DNA of 64,000 nucleotides, from NCBI GenBank assembly GCA_030054175.1, contig JASGCM010000005.1, positions 1 through 64,000 on the forward strand. The letters run 5' to 3'. The notes below the pieces were generated by a model. That model worked only from the letters and a program-made list of their open reading frames with translations. It was not told the origin of the DNA and searched no databases. Shown here piece by piece: positions 17,346 through 26,701 of the stretch (the first letter of the stretch is position 1; each line of letters starts with the position of its first letter). Origin of the DNA: Alphaproteobacteria bacterium. Lineage in GTDB: Bacteria > Pseudomonadota > Gammaproteobacteria > Burkholderiales > Burkholderiaceae_C. A program made the position numbers and the translations under genes.

Positions 17346-18317
17346 TCAGCGATACGACTCATACTGTTGCATGGCCGCGCGCAAGGCCCGCTGCACATGG
17401 GTGCGCAGCGACTGCGGACCCAATACCTCCACTTCGGGGCCGTGGCGCATGATTTCGCCGATCAACTCACGCTCATCGCTGTAGGGGACTTTCAGTCGGT
17501 AGCTGCCGTCCTTTTCCATCTTTGCCTCTTGCTCAGGGTGCCACTGCTCGCGTTCGACCCAGCGGGTGCGCTCGGGTGTGAAACGCAAATCGGCCCACTG
17601 CACGTCTTTGCCGCTGAAGATGCCGTAACCCTTTTGTACCTCGGCTTCGATTTCGCTCAAAGGCACCTCACGGGCTGCCAGATCGAGCATCTCGCACTGG
17701 GTGATGGCGTCGACTGAGAACTGGCGCAGGCCATCGCGCAAATGGCACCATGCGTCCACATACCAGTTGTCGCGGTAGTACACCAGTTGCTGGGGCGAGA
17801 TCGCCCGCTCGATGGTGTCTCCGCTTTGCCGGTTGTAGTGGTGGATGTTCAGGCGACGGCGATGAAGCGTGGCCATGGCCACGGTCTGAAACGACTTCAG
17901 CGGCAAATCGCGTTTGCCAGCGTGTACCAGCTTGACGCGTCGCGTCAGCACGTTGGCATCGGTCCCTTGGCTGGCCACAATCTCGGCCAGCCGCTCCTGC
18001 AAGGGGTTGAGCTTGGGGCTGAGCAGCCCCGGTTCGAGCTGGTTGATCATGTTGTGGATGGTCAGCAGAGCCAGAATTTCCTCTTGGCTGAACCACAGCC
18101 CCGGCAATTCGGTGTGCGGGTCGTCCTGCTCCAGCAGATAGCCACCCCGGTCACGGTCAAAAATCACGGGCAAACCCACCCGCTCACGCAGCTTGGCCAA
18201 GTCGCGTTTGAACGTGGCGGGGGAGATTTCCAAGGCTTGGAGAAGACTTTCTCGGCTGACGGCACGGCGGGCCGACAACAACGTGCGGTATTTCATCAAA
18301 CGGTCGAGTTCTGTCAT
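17346..18317 (-). CDS. HTH/WYL-domain transcriptional regulator (YafY type)
   Basis: The 323-residue product has an N-terminal winged helix (LDRLMKYRTLLSARRAVS...SPATFKRDLAKLRERVGLPV) and a C-terminal WYL domain (ISPQQLVYYRDNWYVDAWCHLRDGLRQFSVDAI), followed by the WCX-like extension. WYL domains sense nucleotides or other small ligands and occur in DNA-damage and phage-defence control as well as in metabolism. ATG 18317 (MTELDRL) aligns with the usual family start; an in-frame GTG at 18353 would add 12 residues. It is divergent from the MarR gene. No defence genes were recognised next to it, so the target is unknown. Confidence 0.85.
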   Translation of the reverse strand: MTELDRLMKYRTLLSARRAVSRESLLQALEISPATFKRDLAKLRERVGLPVIFDRDRGGYLLEQDDPHTELPGLWFSQEEILALLTIHNMINQLEPGLLSPKLNPLQERLAEIVASQGTDANVLTRRVKLVHAGKRDLPLKSFQTVAMATLHRRRLNIHHYNRQSGDTIERAISPQQLVYYRDNWYVDAWCHLRDGLRQFSVDAITQCEMLDLAAREVPLSEIEAEVQKGYGIFSGKDVQWADLRFTPERTRWVEREQWHPEQEAKMEKDGSYRLKVPYSDERELIGEIMRHGPEVEVLGPQSLRTHVQRALRAAMQQYESYR

Positions 18318-18491
18318 GGCAGGTTGTCCAGGGGATGAATTAATTTTTACCACTATTGTGATCAGGGTCGAGCCAAAGCCGTGAGCCTGTCGGCCTGATC
18401 TTTCATACAGCGTCCCATGCTGAAGTGCAATCCAACCCCAAGTAGGGGTGATTTCATCTCGTGAGTGTGCTTACAATCGATGGGGTAGCTG

Positions 18492-18989
18492 ATGAATCTC
18501 ATGGCCCCGAACAACCCCATCCTCTGTGCAACCACCGAAGCATTGCCGCGTATGCCGGGGCATTTGATCCGCCGTTTGCAGCAGATCGCGGTGGCGATTT
18601 TTTTGGAGGACACGGCATCGTTTGGCATCACCCCTGTGCAGTACGCGGCGCTGCTCAGCCTGAACGACCACCCTGGCGTGGATCAGCGCACGCTGGCGGC
18701 CTTGGTGGGTTTGGACGCCTCGACTTTGGGCGGGGTGGTGGATCGGCTGGAGACTCGGGGCTGGTTGCAGCGCCAACCTTCACCCACCGATCGGCGGGTG
18801 AAACTGCTCAATATCAGCCCGGAGGGGCGTCGTTTGCTGCAAGACATGGCAAGCTCAATCGAGGCATCTCAGCAGCGCATACTGGCACCCTTGCCAGCGG
18901 TCAAGCAAGCACAGTTCATGGCCATGCTGGCCGAATTGGTCGACAAGAACAACACGCTCAGCCGCGCGCCCATTCCGGGCGAGGACTGA
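18492..18989 (+). CDS. MarR-family transcriptional regulator
   Basis: This 165-residue winged-helix regulator shows the MarR pattern: an N-terminal dimer helix (HLIRRLQQIAVAIFLE), ITPVQYAALLSL, the recognition region DQRTLAALVGLDASTLGGVVDRLE, and the wing with LQRQPSPTDRRVKLLNIS. It usually represses a nearby aromatic or lyase gene until a ligand binds. Its stop is 6 nt from the convergent aldolase gene, and the divergent WYL regulator is upstream. The target may be the aldolase/SDR pair; this is inference from position. Confidence 0.9.
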   Translation: MNLMAPNNPILCATTEALPRMPGHLIRRLQQIAVAIFLEDTASFGITPVQYAALLSLNDHPGVDQRTLAALVGLDASTLGGVVDRLETRGWLQRQPSPTDRRVKLLNISPEGRRLLQDMASSIEASQQRILAPLPAVKQAQFMAMLAELVDKNNTLSRAPIPGED

Positions 18990-18995
18990 ACCCCT

Positions 18996-19754
18996 TTAGC
19001 GCTTGTAGCCGTCGTCGATGCGGTTGACCTGGCGCACCAGGGCGTTGAAGAGGTCGACCCCAACGCCGCCTTGTTTGATGTCGAATTGCAGAGAGTCGCG
19101 GGTGCATTTGGCGGCAATGTCCTCGGGCACGGGCAGGGGCTGCCCCATGCTGAGGGTGGCCATTTGAATTTCGCAGGCCCTTTGCAGCGTCCACAGCACG
19201 GCAAAGGCTTCTGGCAGGGTGGTGCCCCAAGACAGCAGGCCGTGATTCTTCAGAATCACCGCAGGTTTACGGCCGATGCTGCGCAATACGCGCGGGCCTT
19301 CTTCCATGTGAACGGTGATGCCCTCGAATTCGTGATGAGCCACCAGATCATGCAGTTGCGCCGAGTAGAAATTGCTTTGGGACAGCCCCGAGGCCAGACT
19401 GGCCACGGCCACGCCGGCGGTGGTGTGGGTGTGCATGACCGCATGTGCGCCCTCGATGCCGCCATGGATGGTGCTGTGCAGCACATAGCCGGCAGGGTTG
19501 ATGGGGTAGCGCGAAGAACCGATGATGTCGCCAGCCAGGTTGACTTTGACCAGGTTCGACGCGGTGATCTCGGTGTAATGCAAGCCAAAGGGGTTGATCA
19601 GAAACTGCTTGTCGTCACCGCTTGCCGAGTCGGGCAACCGCAGCGTGATGTGGTTGTAGATCATCTCGGTCCAGCCGAGCATGGCAAAAATGCGGTAGCA
19701 AGCCGCCAGTTGCTGTCGGGCGGCCCATTCGTCAGGGTGCATGTCAGGGGTCAT
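18996..19754 (-). CDS. Class II aldolase/adducin-family protein
   Basis: The 252-residue protein has the class II aldolase fold. Metal ligands are seen in HTHTTAG and in the later His of LKNHGLLSWG; IYNHITLRLP and INPFGLHYTEIT are family motifs. Members are zinc-dependent aldolases or decarboxylases acting on sugar phosphates or hydroxy acids. The exact substrate cannot be read. It follows an SDR gene on the same strand with a 57-nt gap, so aldolase and SDR may form one catabolic operon. An alternative start is ATG 19742. Confidence 0.88.
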   Translation of the reverse strand: MTPDMHPDEWAARQQLAACYRIFAMLGWTEMIYNHITLRLPDSASGDDKQFLINPFGLHYTEITASNLVKVNLAGDIIGSSRYPINPAGYVLHSTIHGGIEGAHAVMHTHTTAGVAVASLASGLSQSNFYSAQLHDLVAHHEFEGITVHMEEGPRVLRSIGRKPAVILKNHGLLSWGTTLPEAFAVLWTLQRACEIQMATLSMGQPLPVPEDIAAKCTRDSLQFDIKQGGVGVDLFNALVRQVNRIDDGYKR

Positions 19755-19811
19755 GGGCAGGGTGCTCAGGGTGAAGTGGCAAGCCTCATTGTGCCTTGAA
19801 GTCCTGTCGCT

Positions 19812-20576
19812 TCAATAGGCCGTCAGTCCGCCATCCAGGTGCAGGATTTGGCCGGTGATGTAGTTGGCCTGTGGGCTTGCCAGGTAGGCAACCGCTTGGC
19901 CCATTTCATCGGCTTGACCAAAGCGCCCCAAAGGGATGCGCCCCAGCATGGCGTCGCGCTTGCTCGGTTCGCTCAGCCGAGGCGCGCGGGTTTCGGTCAG
20001 CGTGGTTCCCGGTGCAATGGCATTGACGCGGATGCCATGGGTGGCCCATTCAATGGCCAGCATGCGCGTCATGTGGCTGATGCCTGCTTTCGAGATGCCA
20101 TACACCGAGGCGCCGGCCAGACCGACGCTGCCGTGCGTGGAACTGAGGCTGACCACGGCACCGCCACGACCGCGCTCGATCAGCCAAGCGCCAAAGGCGA
20201 TGGTCAGCAGGAAGGTGCCTTCCAAGTTGATGTTCATGACGGCATCCCAATCGGCCGCACTGGTTTGTGTGGCCGGTTTGGACAATGAGGGCACCCCCGC
20301 GTTATTGACCAGCAAGCCCAGATCGGGGCACCGGCGCCCCACATCCGCGACCCAAGCGGGCAGGGCATCGGCGTCATTCAAGTCCAACGCCATCGCTTGC
20401 ACCGAGACGCCCAGCGCTTGCGCTTGGGCGACGACGGGGGCCAAGGCGTCTGGATGGAGGTCGGTCAGAACCAGGTACCAACCCTGTTGAGCCAGTGCCA
20501 GTGCACTGGCGCGCCCGATGCCATAAGACGCGCCGGTGACCAAGGCGGTGCGGATACTGTGGTCTGAAGTGTTCAT
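19812..20576 (-). CDS. Short-chain dehydrogenase/reductase
   Basis: The 254-residue product is a classical SDR. It has the cofactor motif TGASYGIGRA, the NNAGVP structural motif, catalytic Ser in SLSSTHGS, YGISK as the YxxxK active site, and the C-terminal GQILHLDGG. TDLHPD after beta-2 has an Asp that favours NAD over NADP. The substrate is unknown. It is upstream of the class II aldolase on the same strand and divergent from the Bug-cupin chimera. Confidence 0.92.
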   Translation of the reverse strand: MNTSDHSIRTALVTGASYGIGRASALALAQQGWYLVLTDLHPDALAPVVAQAQALGVSVQAMALDLNDADALPAWVADVGRRCPDLGLLVNNAGVPSLSKPATQTSAADWDAVMNINLEGTFLLTIAFGAWLIERGRGGAVVSLSSTHGSVGLAGASVYGISKAGISHMTRMLAIEWATHGIRVNAIAPGTTLTETRAPRLSEPSKRDAMLGRIPLGRFGQADEMGQAVAYLASPQANYITGQILHLDGGLTAY

Positions 20577-20710
20577 GCGAACTACCCATTTACCCTAGAG
20601 GCTCTGACTTATCGAACTTGCTTTTGTTAGAACAGCGCAGCGATTTTGTAGGGTTGTGACGACCGATCATCGTCGCACACCGTGTTGGTTTCATCAAGAG
20701 GAGCATTGAC

Positions 20711-21793
20711 ATGCAAACAGCGTGGTTCAAAGCGGGTTCAGGTTTAACATTTTTTGGCGGCCGCAGGGCCTGCTTGGCGCTGGCGATGTTGTGGGCTTGC
20801 GCCACGGGCGCATGGGCACAAGAGTGGCCCAACGCCCCCATCAAACTCATCATCCCGTTCGCCCCGGGCGGTGGCAACGACGGTGCCGGGCGTTTGCTGG
20901 CCAAGGCCTTGGAAGACCGATTCAAGGTGCCGGTCGTGGTGGAAAACAAAGCCGGTGCCAATGGCACCATCGCCATGAATTTTTTGCGTCAATCCAAGCC
21001 GGATGGCTACACCCTGTCGCTGGTTTCGACCGGCGCACTCGATGTGAATCCCTGGCTGATGAACTTGCCTTATGACCTGGCCAAAGACTTCACTTACTTG
21101 GGCACCATCGTCAAATTCCCTTTGTTTTTGGCGGTGTTGCCCTCCTCGGGCATCAAGAGCGTTTCCGAGTTGGTGGCCAAAGCACGCGCCGAACCGGGCA
21201 AGATCACCTACAGCTCGGCGGGCATTGGCAACAGCATCCATTTGGCTGGCGCATTGCTGGCTCACATGACGGGCACCCAAATGACCCATGTCCCTTACAA
21301 AGGAGCGGGTCCAGCCGCCACGGCCTTATTGGGCGGAGTGGTGGCGCCGGCCGGTTTGCCTGCCGACATCACCGCCAAGTTGAGCAATACCATCAAAGAG
21401 ATCATCGACTCTCCCGACATGCAGCAAAAAATCAATGGATTGGGCATGTTGCCCATTTCAGCGACCGGCAAGCAGTACGAAGCCATGGTCGCCAAAGACC
21501 GCGAGAAATATGGCAGTCTGATCAAAGCCGCGAACATCAAGGCCGAACCTGGCAACGGCCCTTTGCTGCACAACCACGACACCAACGAGACCTTCGTCTG
21601 TTTGGAAGGCCAATGGAAGATCATTTGGGGTCGACACGCCGAGCATTCAGTGGTGTTGAACAAGTACGATGTCTGTTCGGTGCCGCCCTTTGTGCCGCGT
21701 CGCTTTGAATGCGTGCAGCCCGAACCGGGTCAGAAAGAGGGCTTGCTGCAATCCATCCAGCCCGGTGACGAGCCCAAGGTCGAGTGGATCTGA
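20711..21793 (+). pseudogene. Chimera: Bug receptor with internal deletion fused to a cupin
   Basis: One 360-codon frame joins parts of two genes. Residues 1 to about 210 are a Bug receptor (signal peptide ending GAWAQ, WPNAPIKLIIPFAPGG, DGYTLSLVS, THVPYKGAGPAATALLGG). At LLGG/VVAPAGLPADI about 70 residues expected in the family are missing. The receptor resumes up to about residue 278 (AANIKAEP) and is then replaced by the second half of a small cupin: GPLLHNHDTNETFVCLEG, VPPFVPRRFECV, LLQSIQPGDEP. Both joints keep frame. A natural Bug-cupin fusion would not lack the receptor core, so two deletions or assembly joints are the simplest reading. Confidence 0.7.
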
Positions 21794-21891
21794 ACCCCTT
21801 CGCCACGGCTTTGTCACTGCGGTAAACCCCTGCTCAGTGCTTGGCGGCGTGCCACCAAAATCAGTTCATCTATATGGACTGAAGGTGAGAC

Positions 21892-22872
21892 ATGAAGCGA
21901 CTGATCAAAGGGTCCCCATTGTTTTTGGCCGCAGTCCTGGGCCTGATGGCGTTGAGTGCATGGGCCCAGGCACCGGCTTGGCCCAGCAAGCCGATCCGCT
22001 TGGTGGTGGGCTTTCCTCCGGGGGGCTTGACGGATGCCTACGCGCGTCAATACGGCGACCACCTCAGCCAGAAGCTGGGTGTGACGGTGGTGGTCGAGAA
22101 CAAACCCGGTGCCGGAGCGATGATTGCAATCGACACCGTGGTCAAGTCGCCTCCGGATGGGCATACGCTGCTGGTGACCACCTCGGGCACCGTCTGGCAA
22201 AACCGGGTGCTCTACAGCAAGTTGCCCTACAACCTCGACAGAGACCTGACCCCCGTGGTGCTGTTCCCCTCGGGGCCGCTGGTGATGGGCGTCAACGAGA
22301 GGGTGCCCGTGCGCAACCTGAACGAATGGATCGACTGGGCCAAGAAGAATCCCAGCTCGATGGGCACCTATGCGCCGGGGTCTTACCCGCACATGGTGGC
22401 CGACCAGATGAGTCGCCAGCACGGCTTCAATCTGCAGCCAGTGCATTACAAGGGTGAGGCGCCAATGTGGCTCGATGTGGCCTCGGGCCAGCTCCAAGTG
22501 GCCATTGGCAGTTTTCAGTCCTTCAATGCGGTCAGCAGCCGGGGTGTGCGCGCCATCGGTGTGACCGGTGCTTACCGCTCACCCCGCTTGCCCGATGTGC
22601 CCACGCTCACCGAGCAGGGCAACACCGATCGATTGGTGACATTAGAGGGTGGCTTGCCCGTGATGGCGCCGAGCGGCACACCCGAGCCGGTGTTGAGGCG
22701 TTTGAATGAGTTGGCGCTGGATTGGGCCAACACCGAACGTGCGGCGAAGTTGCGCGAGACTTTCGCCATTCCCAATAAACCGCACGATTTGGCGCAAACG
22801 CGACAGCATTGGGAGACCGAAGTGCCTGTCTGGATCAAGTTGGCGGTCGATTTGGGCATTAAACTCGACTGA
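21892..22872 (+). CDS. Bug-family (TctC) periplasmic solute receptor
   Basis: This intact 326-residue receptor has a signal peptide (cleavage after SAWAQ) and the motifs WPSKPIRLVVGFPPGG, VVENKPGAGAMIA, DGHTLLVTT, HYKGEAPMWLDVASGQ and LPDVPTLTEQG. It lies upstream of the broken BKACE gene by 18 nt, so the pair was probably co-transcribed and may have handled a beta-keto acid. The ligand is unknown. Confidence 0.9.
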   Translation: MKRLIKGSPLFLAAVLGLMALSAWAQAPAWPSKPIRLVVGFPPGGLTDAYARQYGDHLSQKLGVTVVVENKPGAGAMIAIDTVVKSPPDGHTLLVTTSGTVWQNRVLYSKLPYNLDRDLTPVVLFPSGPLVMGVNERVPVRNLNEWIDWAKKNPSSMGTYAPGSYPHMVADQMSRQHGFNLQPVHYKGEAPMWLDVASGQLQVAIGSFQSFNAVSSRGVRAIGVTGAYRSPRLPDVPTLTEQGNTDRLVTLEGGLPVMAPSGTPEPVLRRLNELALDWANTERAAKLRETFAIPNKPHDLAQTRQHWETEVPVWIKLAVDLGIKLD

Positions 22873-22890
22873 TCCAAACAGGAGCAGTCC

Positions 22891-23828
22891 ACGGCTTATC
22901 GCCCGAAACGCAAAGTCATCATCACCTGTGCCGTCACTGGGGCCATCCATACCCCGACGATGTCACCCCATTTGCCGATCACCCCGAAAGAAATCGCCGA
23001 TGCGGCAGTGGGGGTGGCCGAGGCGGGCGCGGCCATCGTGCACCTGCACGCTCGTGACCCACAAACCGGTCAGCCTACTCAAGACACCAACTACTTTCGG
23101 AGTTTGCAGTCGACATCAAGTCGCGTTCGGACGTGGTCATCAACTTCACCACGGGCGGCGCACCCACCATGCTGGTGGAAGAGCGCCTGCAACCGACCTT
23201 GCTGCTCAAGCCCGAGGTGGCGTCTTTGAACATGGGGTCGATGAATTTTGGCCTGTATCCCATGCTCAGCCGCTACAAGAATTGGCAACACCCCTGGGAA
23301 GAGCCGTACTTGGCAGGCTCTGACGATCGCATTTTCAAGAACACCTTCAAGGACATCCAGTAAATCCTCGAATCGTGCCGCGCCAATCGCACACGGTTTG
23401 AGATCGAGTGCTATGACCTGGGGCATTTGTACACCGCAGCGAATTTTCTTGAGCGTCCGTTGCTCGAACCGCCCTTGTTCATCCAGTCGGTATTTGGCAT
23501 TTTGGGTGGAATCGGCCCGCATCCAGAGCATGTGATGCAAATGAAGCAAACCGCCGATCGCTTGTTTGGCAATGACTATGTGTGGTCGGTGTTGGGCGCG
23601 GGGCGCCACCAAATGGCCACTGCCAATATGTCGGTGATTCTGGGTGGCAACGCGCGGGCGGGTCTGGAAGACTCGCTGTGGGATGCGCCTGGACAATTGG
23701 CGCACAACAATGCGCAACAGGTGCAGCGCATCCGCTCGATCATCGAAGCGCTGTCGCTGGAAGTTGCGTCGCCCGATGAGGCGCGAGAAATGTTGCAGCT
23801 CAAGGGCGCAGCGAACGTCGGCTTTTAA
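22891..23828 (+). pseudogene. BKACE-family (DUF849) beta-keto acid cleavage enzyme, broken
   Basis: BKACE enzymes cleave beta-keto acids with acetyl-CoA. Recognisable parts are RKVIITCAVTGAIHTP, GAAIVHLHARDPQTG (metal/substrate site), DVVINFTTGG, ASLNMGSMNFG and GILGGIGPHPEH. There are three lesions: the position expected for the start codon is ACG at 22891, correctly spaced from an AGGAG site; a frameshift near 23097 links TNYF to EFAVDIKSRS; and a TAA at 23361-23363 interrupts KDIQ-ILESC. Without these the protein would have about 312 residues, normal for the family. It probably gives no product. Confidence 0.8.
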
Positions 23829-23835
23829 TTCGTAT

Positions 23836-24081
23836 TCAAAACACCGAGTGCTCGCCCAAGTCGGTGCGTGATTCACCGCTGAGCAATTGCGCATAGTGCG
23901 CACGCAAAGTGTCATGGCCCCATTCAGGGGTGGATCGGCCCTGGGTGCTGGGCCGCTGAAAGCTGAGCACCTGGTGGCCCCGCGACAGCAGGGCGCGCAA
24001 AGTGGCTTGACCGATGGTGCCGGTGGCCCCAACCATGAAGATCCGCCGAGGGTTCAGAGGGCTTGGCGGCAGGGTGCTCAT
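23836..24081 (-). pseudogene. Remnant resembling divinyl-chlorophyllide 8-vinyl reductase (BciA-like)
   Basis: The 81-codon frame starts with a Rossmann motif, RRIFMVGATGTIGQATLRALLSRGH, and after about 45 residues changes to TPEWGHDTLRAHYAQLL and ends LGEHSVF. The two halves look like the N- and C-terminus of an atypical SDR; the end resembles that of BciA, which reduces the 8-vinyl group in (bacterio)chlorophyll synthesis. About 250 residues would be missing, again with frame kept. The start overlaps the amidohydrolase stop (ATGA). The BciA identity is tentative; another NAD(P)-binding protein is possible. Confidence 0.45.
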
Positions 24082-25776
24082 CGGGCCGGGGCAGGATAGA
24101 CCACACGACCGCCCACCAGGGTCAGCACCGAGTCGATATCGGCCATGTCTGCCAGAGGCACTTGAAATTAGTCTTTGCTGAGCACGGCCAAGTCAGCCCA
24201 TTTGCCCACTTCGAGCGTGCAGCGCAAGTGATCCTCTTTGGCCAACCAGGCGCTGCCGGCGGTGTACATCTTCAAGGCTTGCAAGCGGGTTGGGATTTCA
24301 TGGCTGGCACGCAAGGTGCGACCCGAGGCAGATTTGCCGTCAAGCATCCATCGCAAGGCGATGAATGGGTTGTAGTCGGCCACGCGGTGGGCATCAGTAC
24401 CGGCACCGATGCGCACGCCCACCCGAAGCGCGGTATTGAGCGGCGGCATGCGCTCGATCATTTTTTCGCCATGTGCGGCCAGGCGACGATCGCCTTCCAA
24501 GTACATGGCGTCTTGCATGGCCCAGCCCACGCCGAGAGCCTTCATGCGCTGCAAGTTCGCTTCGGTGGCGTCATTGAGGTGAGCTATCGACCAGCGCAAA
24601 GGAGCGATTGGGATTTCACGATTGACCCGCTCGAATACATCGAGCAAGCGGTCGACGGTCTCAGACTCGTGCCAGTGCTGGGCAGGGTATAGCCGTTTTG
24701 TGCCGCCCAGCGGGCCACGCGATAAAACGTCTCCTGATCGGCCGGTTTGGGGTTCAGGTTGTTGTACATCGAGAAGGTGACGCGTTCGCCGATGCCGTGA
24801 AAGCGCAGCATGTCGTCCCCAAAGCCCATCGGCAGCAACTGGGTGAGATCTTTGAACTCTTCGAACTCCTGCTCTTTCTTCTGCGCGAAGTAGCTGTAGC
24901 GCACACGCACGCTTAATTCACCTTGGCGCCAGACCTGAAATAAGGGTTGGTATTCGCCCGGGTCCATATTGAAACCACCCGGGTCCATGACTCCGGTGAT
25001 GCCAAAGCGATTGAGTTCGCGAAAGAACTGCCGCGTGCCAATCACTTTTTGCTCGGCGTTGGGTTTGGGCAGTTTGTCAAACAAGGGCACGATTCCGCCG
25101 ATGACCGCTCCAGTGGGCTGTTGATTGGCATCCAATTGAAACTTGCCACCTCCGGGCAGATCGGATTCTTTCTGGATGTTCAGAGCCTGGTAGGCAGCAG
25201 GGGTCATCATCGCCCATCCATACATCCACTGAACATACACAGGGTGATGGGGGGCGGCGGCCAGAAGTTCGGCCTGAGTCGGGCGACGGCGCTCGGCAAA
25301 TTGTTCTTCGGTCCAGCCGCCGGCAACGATCAACCATTGACCCGGTGTGGCATTTTGGGCCGCGGCCTTCAAGCGTGCCAAGGCTTCGGTCAAGGAACGT
25401 GCGCCGATCCAGTTGACCTCGGTGGCAAAGCTGAGCGCGGCACGGATGGCATGCATATGCGAGTCGATCAAGCCCGGAATGACGGTTCGCCCTTGCAGGT
25501 CTTGGACCCGGGTTTTAGGTCCAATATAGGCAGCCATGCTGGCGTGACTGCCCAAGGCCAGGATCCGTCCATCGCGCACGGCCACGGCTTGGTGCACGGT
25601 GTCAGCGTCGCTCAAGGTATGGATCTTGCCGTGGGTCAGCACCCAATCGGCTGCCGCATGGGCCGGGGCGTTTTGAGACCAAGCGCTGGTGGCTGCAATC
25701 AGGCCCAGCATCAGGGTCACAAGGAAGACCGCAAATGGTCGGCGTCGTTGGCCGCCATGGGGGGGGTCGGGTTCAT
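24078..25776 (-). pseudogene. YtcJ-like metal-dependent amidohydrolase, multiply frameshifted
   Basis: Collinear frames give an exported amidohydrolase of the amidohydrolase-3 type: WVLTHGKIHTLSDAD, GRTVIPGLIDSHMH (metal ligands), VYVQWMYGWAMM, GITGVMDPGG, RVGVRIGAGTDAHRVADYNP. From ATG 25776 (after GGAG) a run of eight G on the plus strand (25759-25766) must lose or gain a base to reach the signal peptide ending SAWSQ. A second frameshift lies near 24640 (between NGYTL and LLDVFERV). A TAA at 24168-24170 interrupts VLSKD-FQVPLADM before the true end. Restored length would be about 560 residues. Some of these may be sequencing errors. Confidence 0.75.
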
Positions 25777-25854
25777 GTTGTCTCCTTCTTGGTGAGGGCC
25801 TCGTTCGGTGTTTTTTTTTGAGGGGCAGTCGAGCGGTTGCGTCTTGACGCGCCC

Positions 25855-26457
25855 TTAACGCAAATTGGGTGGGGCATCGGTGTCGTTTGGGGCAACCTCG
25901 ATCAAGATTTCATTGCGCCGGTTCCAGGGCAGGGTGAAGGGGTCGTTGTAGCGCGCCACTTGTGGCGGGCCCACCAAGGTCAGCTGGCGCGATTGCGCCC
26001 AGTCGCGCAGTTGCTGTGTATGACGTTCGATCGAGGCCTGGGTGGTGAAGCCGCTGAAGACCACGGTGGCCATGCGGTGCTCGGGCACTTGCCGCAAGCG
26101 CACTTCGGGGTTGACGGGTTGCGGCAACTGATTCAAATTCTCTTGGCTGGGCAAGACGAAGTGCAGCCGCCAACCGTCTGCTTTGGGCGTGACCGTCACC
26201 GGCGCGGTCATGGCGATCTTGCGGCTGTCTCCAGTAGGTTGACGGTTGTCGCCAAAGATGTAGCCGGCCACGCGACGAAACCCGCTGCGGCTGGCGCTGT
26301 CAAAGTCGCCTTGCAACTCGGTCTCGGCGACCACGAAGCTAGGGTAGTGGCGCACCTCAAAGGGGGGGTCGGATTGCAAGACCCGATGGCTGGGTTCTTC
26401 AATGGCCATGGCTTGCGTGGCCCACAGGGCCAATGCGGAAATCAAGAGTTTGAGCAT
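25855..26457 (-). CDS. SOUL-type heme-binding family protein
   Basis: This 200-residue protein has a signal peptide (residues 1-18, ending TQAMA) and the SOUL/HBP domain: FEVRHYPSFVVAET, GFRRVAGYIFGDN, KIAMTAPVTV, WRLHFVLPS, and an end region YNDPFTLPWNRRNEILIEV. SOUL proteins bind heme or tetrapyrroles; bacterial roles are poorly known. The signal peptide places it outside the cytoplasm. It stands alone, transcribed in the same direction as the amidohydrolase pseudogene and the hydroxylase upstream. Confidence 0.88.
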   Translation of the reverse strand: MLKLLISALALWATQAMAIEEPSHRVLQSDPPFEVRHYPSFVVAETELQGDFDSASRSGFRRVAGYIFGDNRQPTGDSRKIAMTAPVTVTPKADGWRLHFVLPSQENLNQLPQPVNPEVRLRQVPEHRMATVVFSGFTTQASIERHTQQLRDWAQSRQLTLVGPPQVARYNDPFTLPWNRRNEILIEVAPNDTDAPPNLR

Positions 26458-26701
26458 GGTTCATCCGTGGCGTTCTGTGATGTCTTCAGCGGCTCGCTTC
26501 AGCAAGAGGGTCAAAGCTGGTGGTCGATCACTGAACACAAAAATAATACCCCGCTTTGCGGATTTGACCGAATGAGCGCCGCAAGTCCGACCATTCATGG
26601 GGTAATCCTGCATCACTTAGACAAGCGCCATGCCAATCGACCAACCGATGCAAGGCGGCAATGGGCAGACTGGCATCGGGTTTGTCGTTCATGCCGCATT
26701 T

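Noticed and set aside
17346-18989. Defence island marked by the WYL regulator
   Set aside because: No recognisable restriction, BREX, CBASS or toxin genes are next to it; the neighbours are metabolic.
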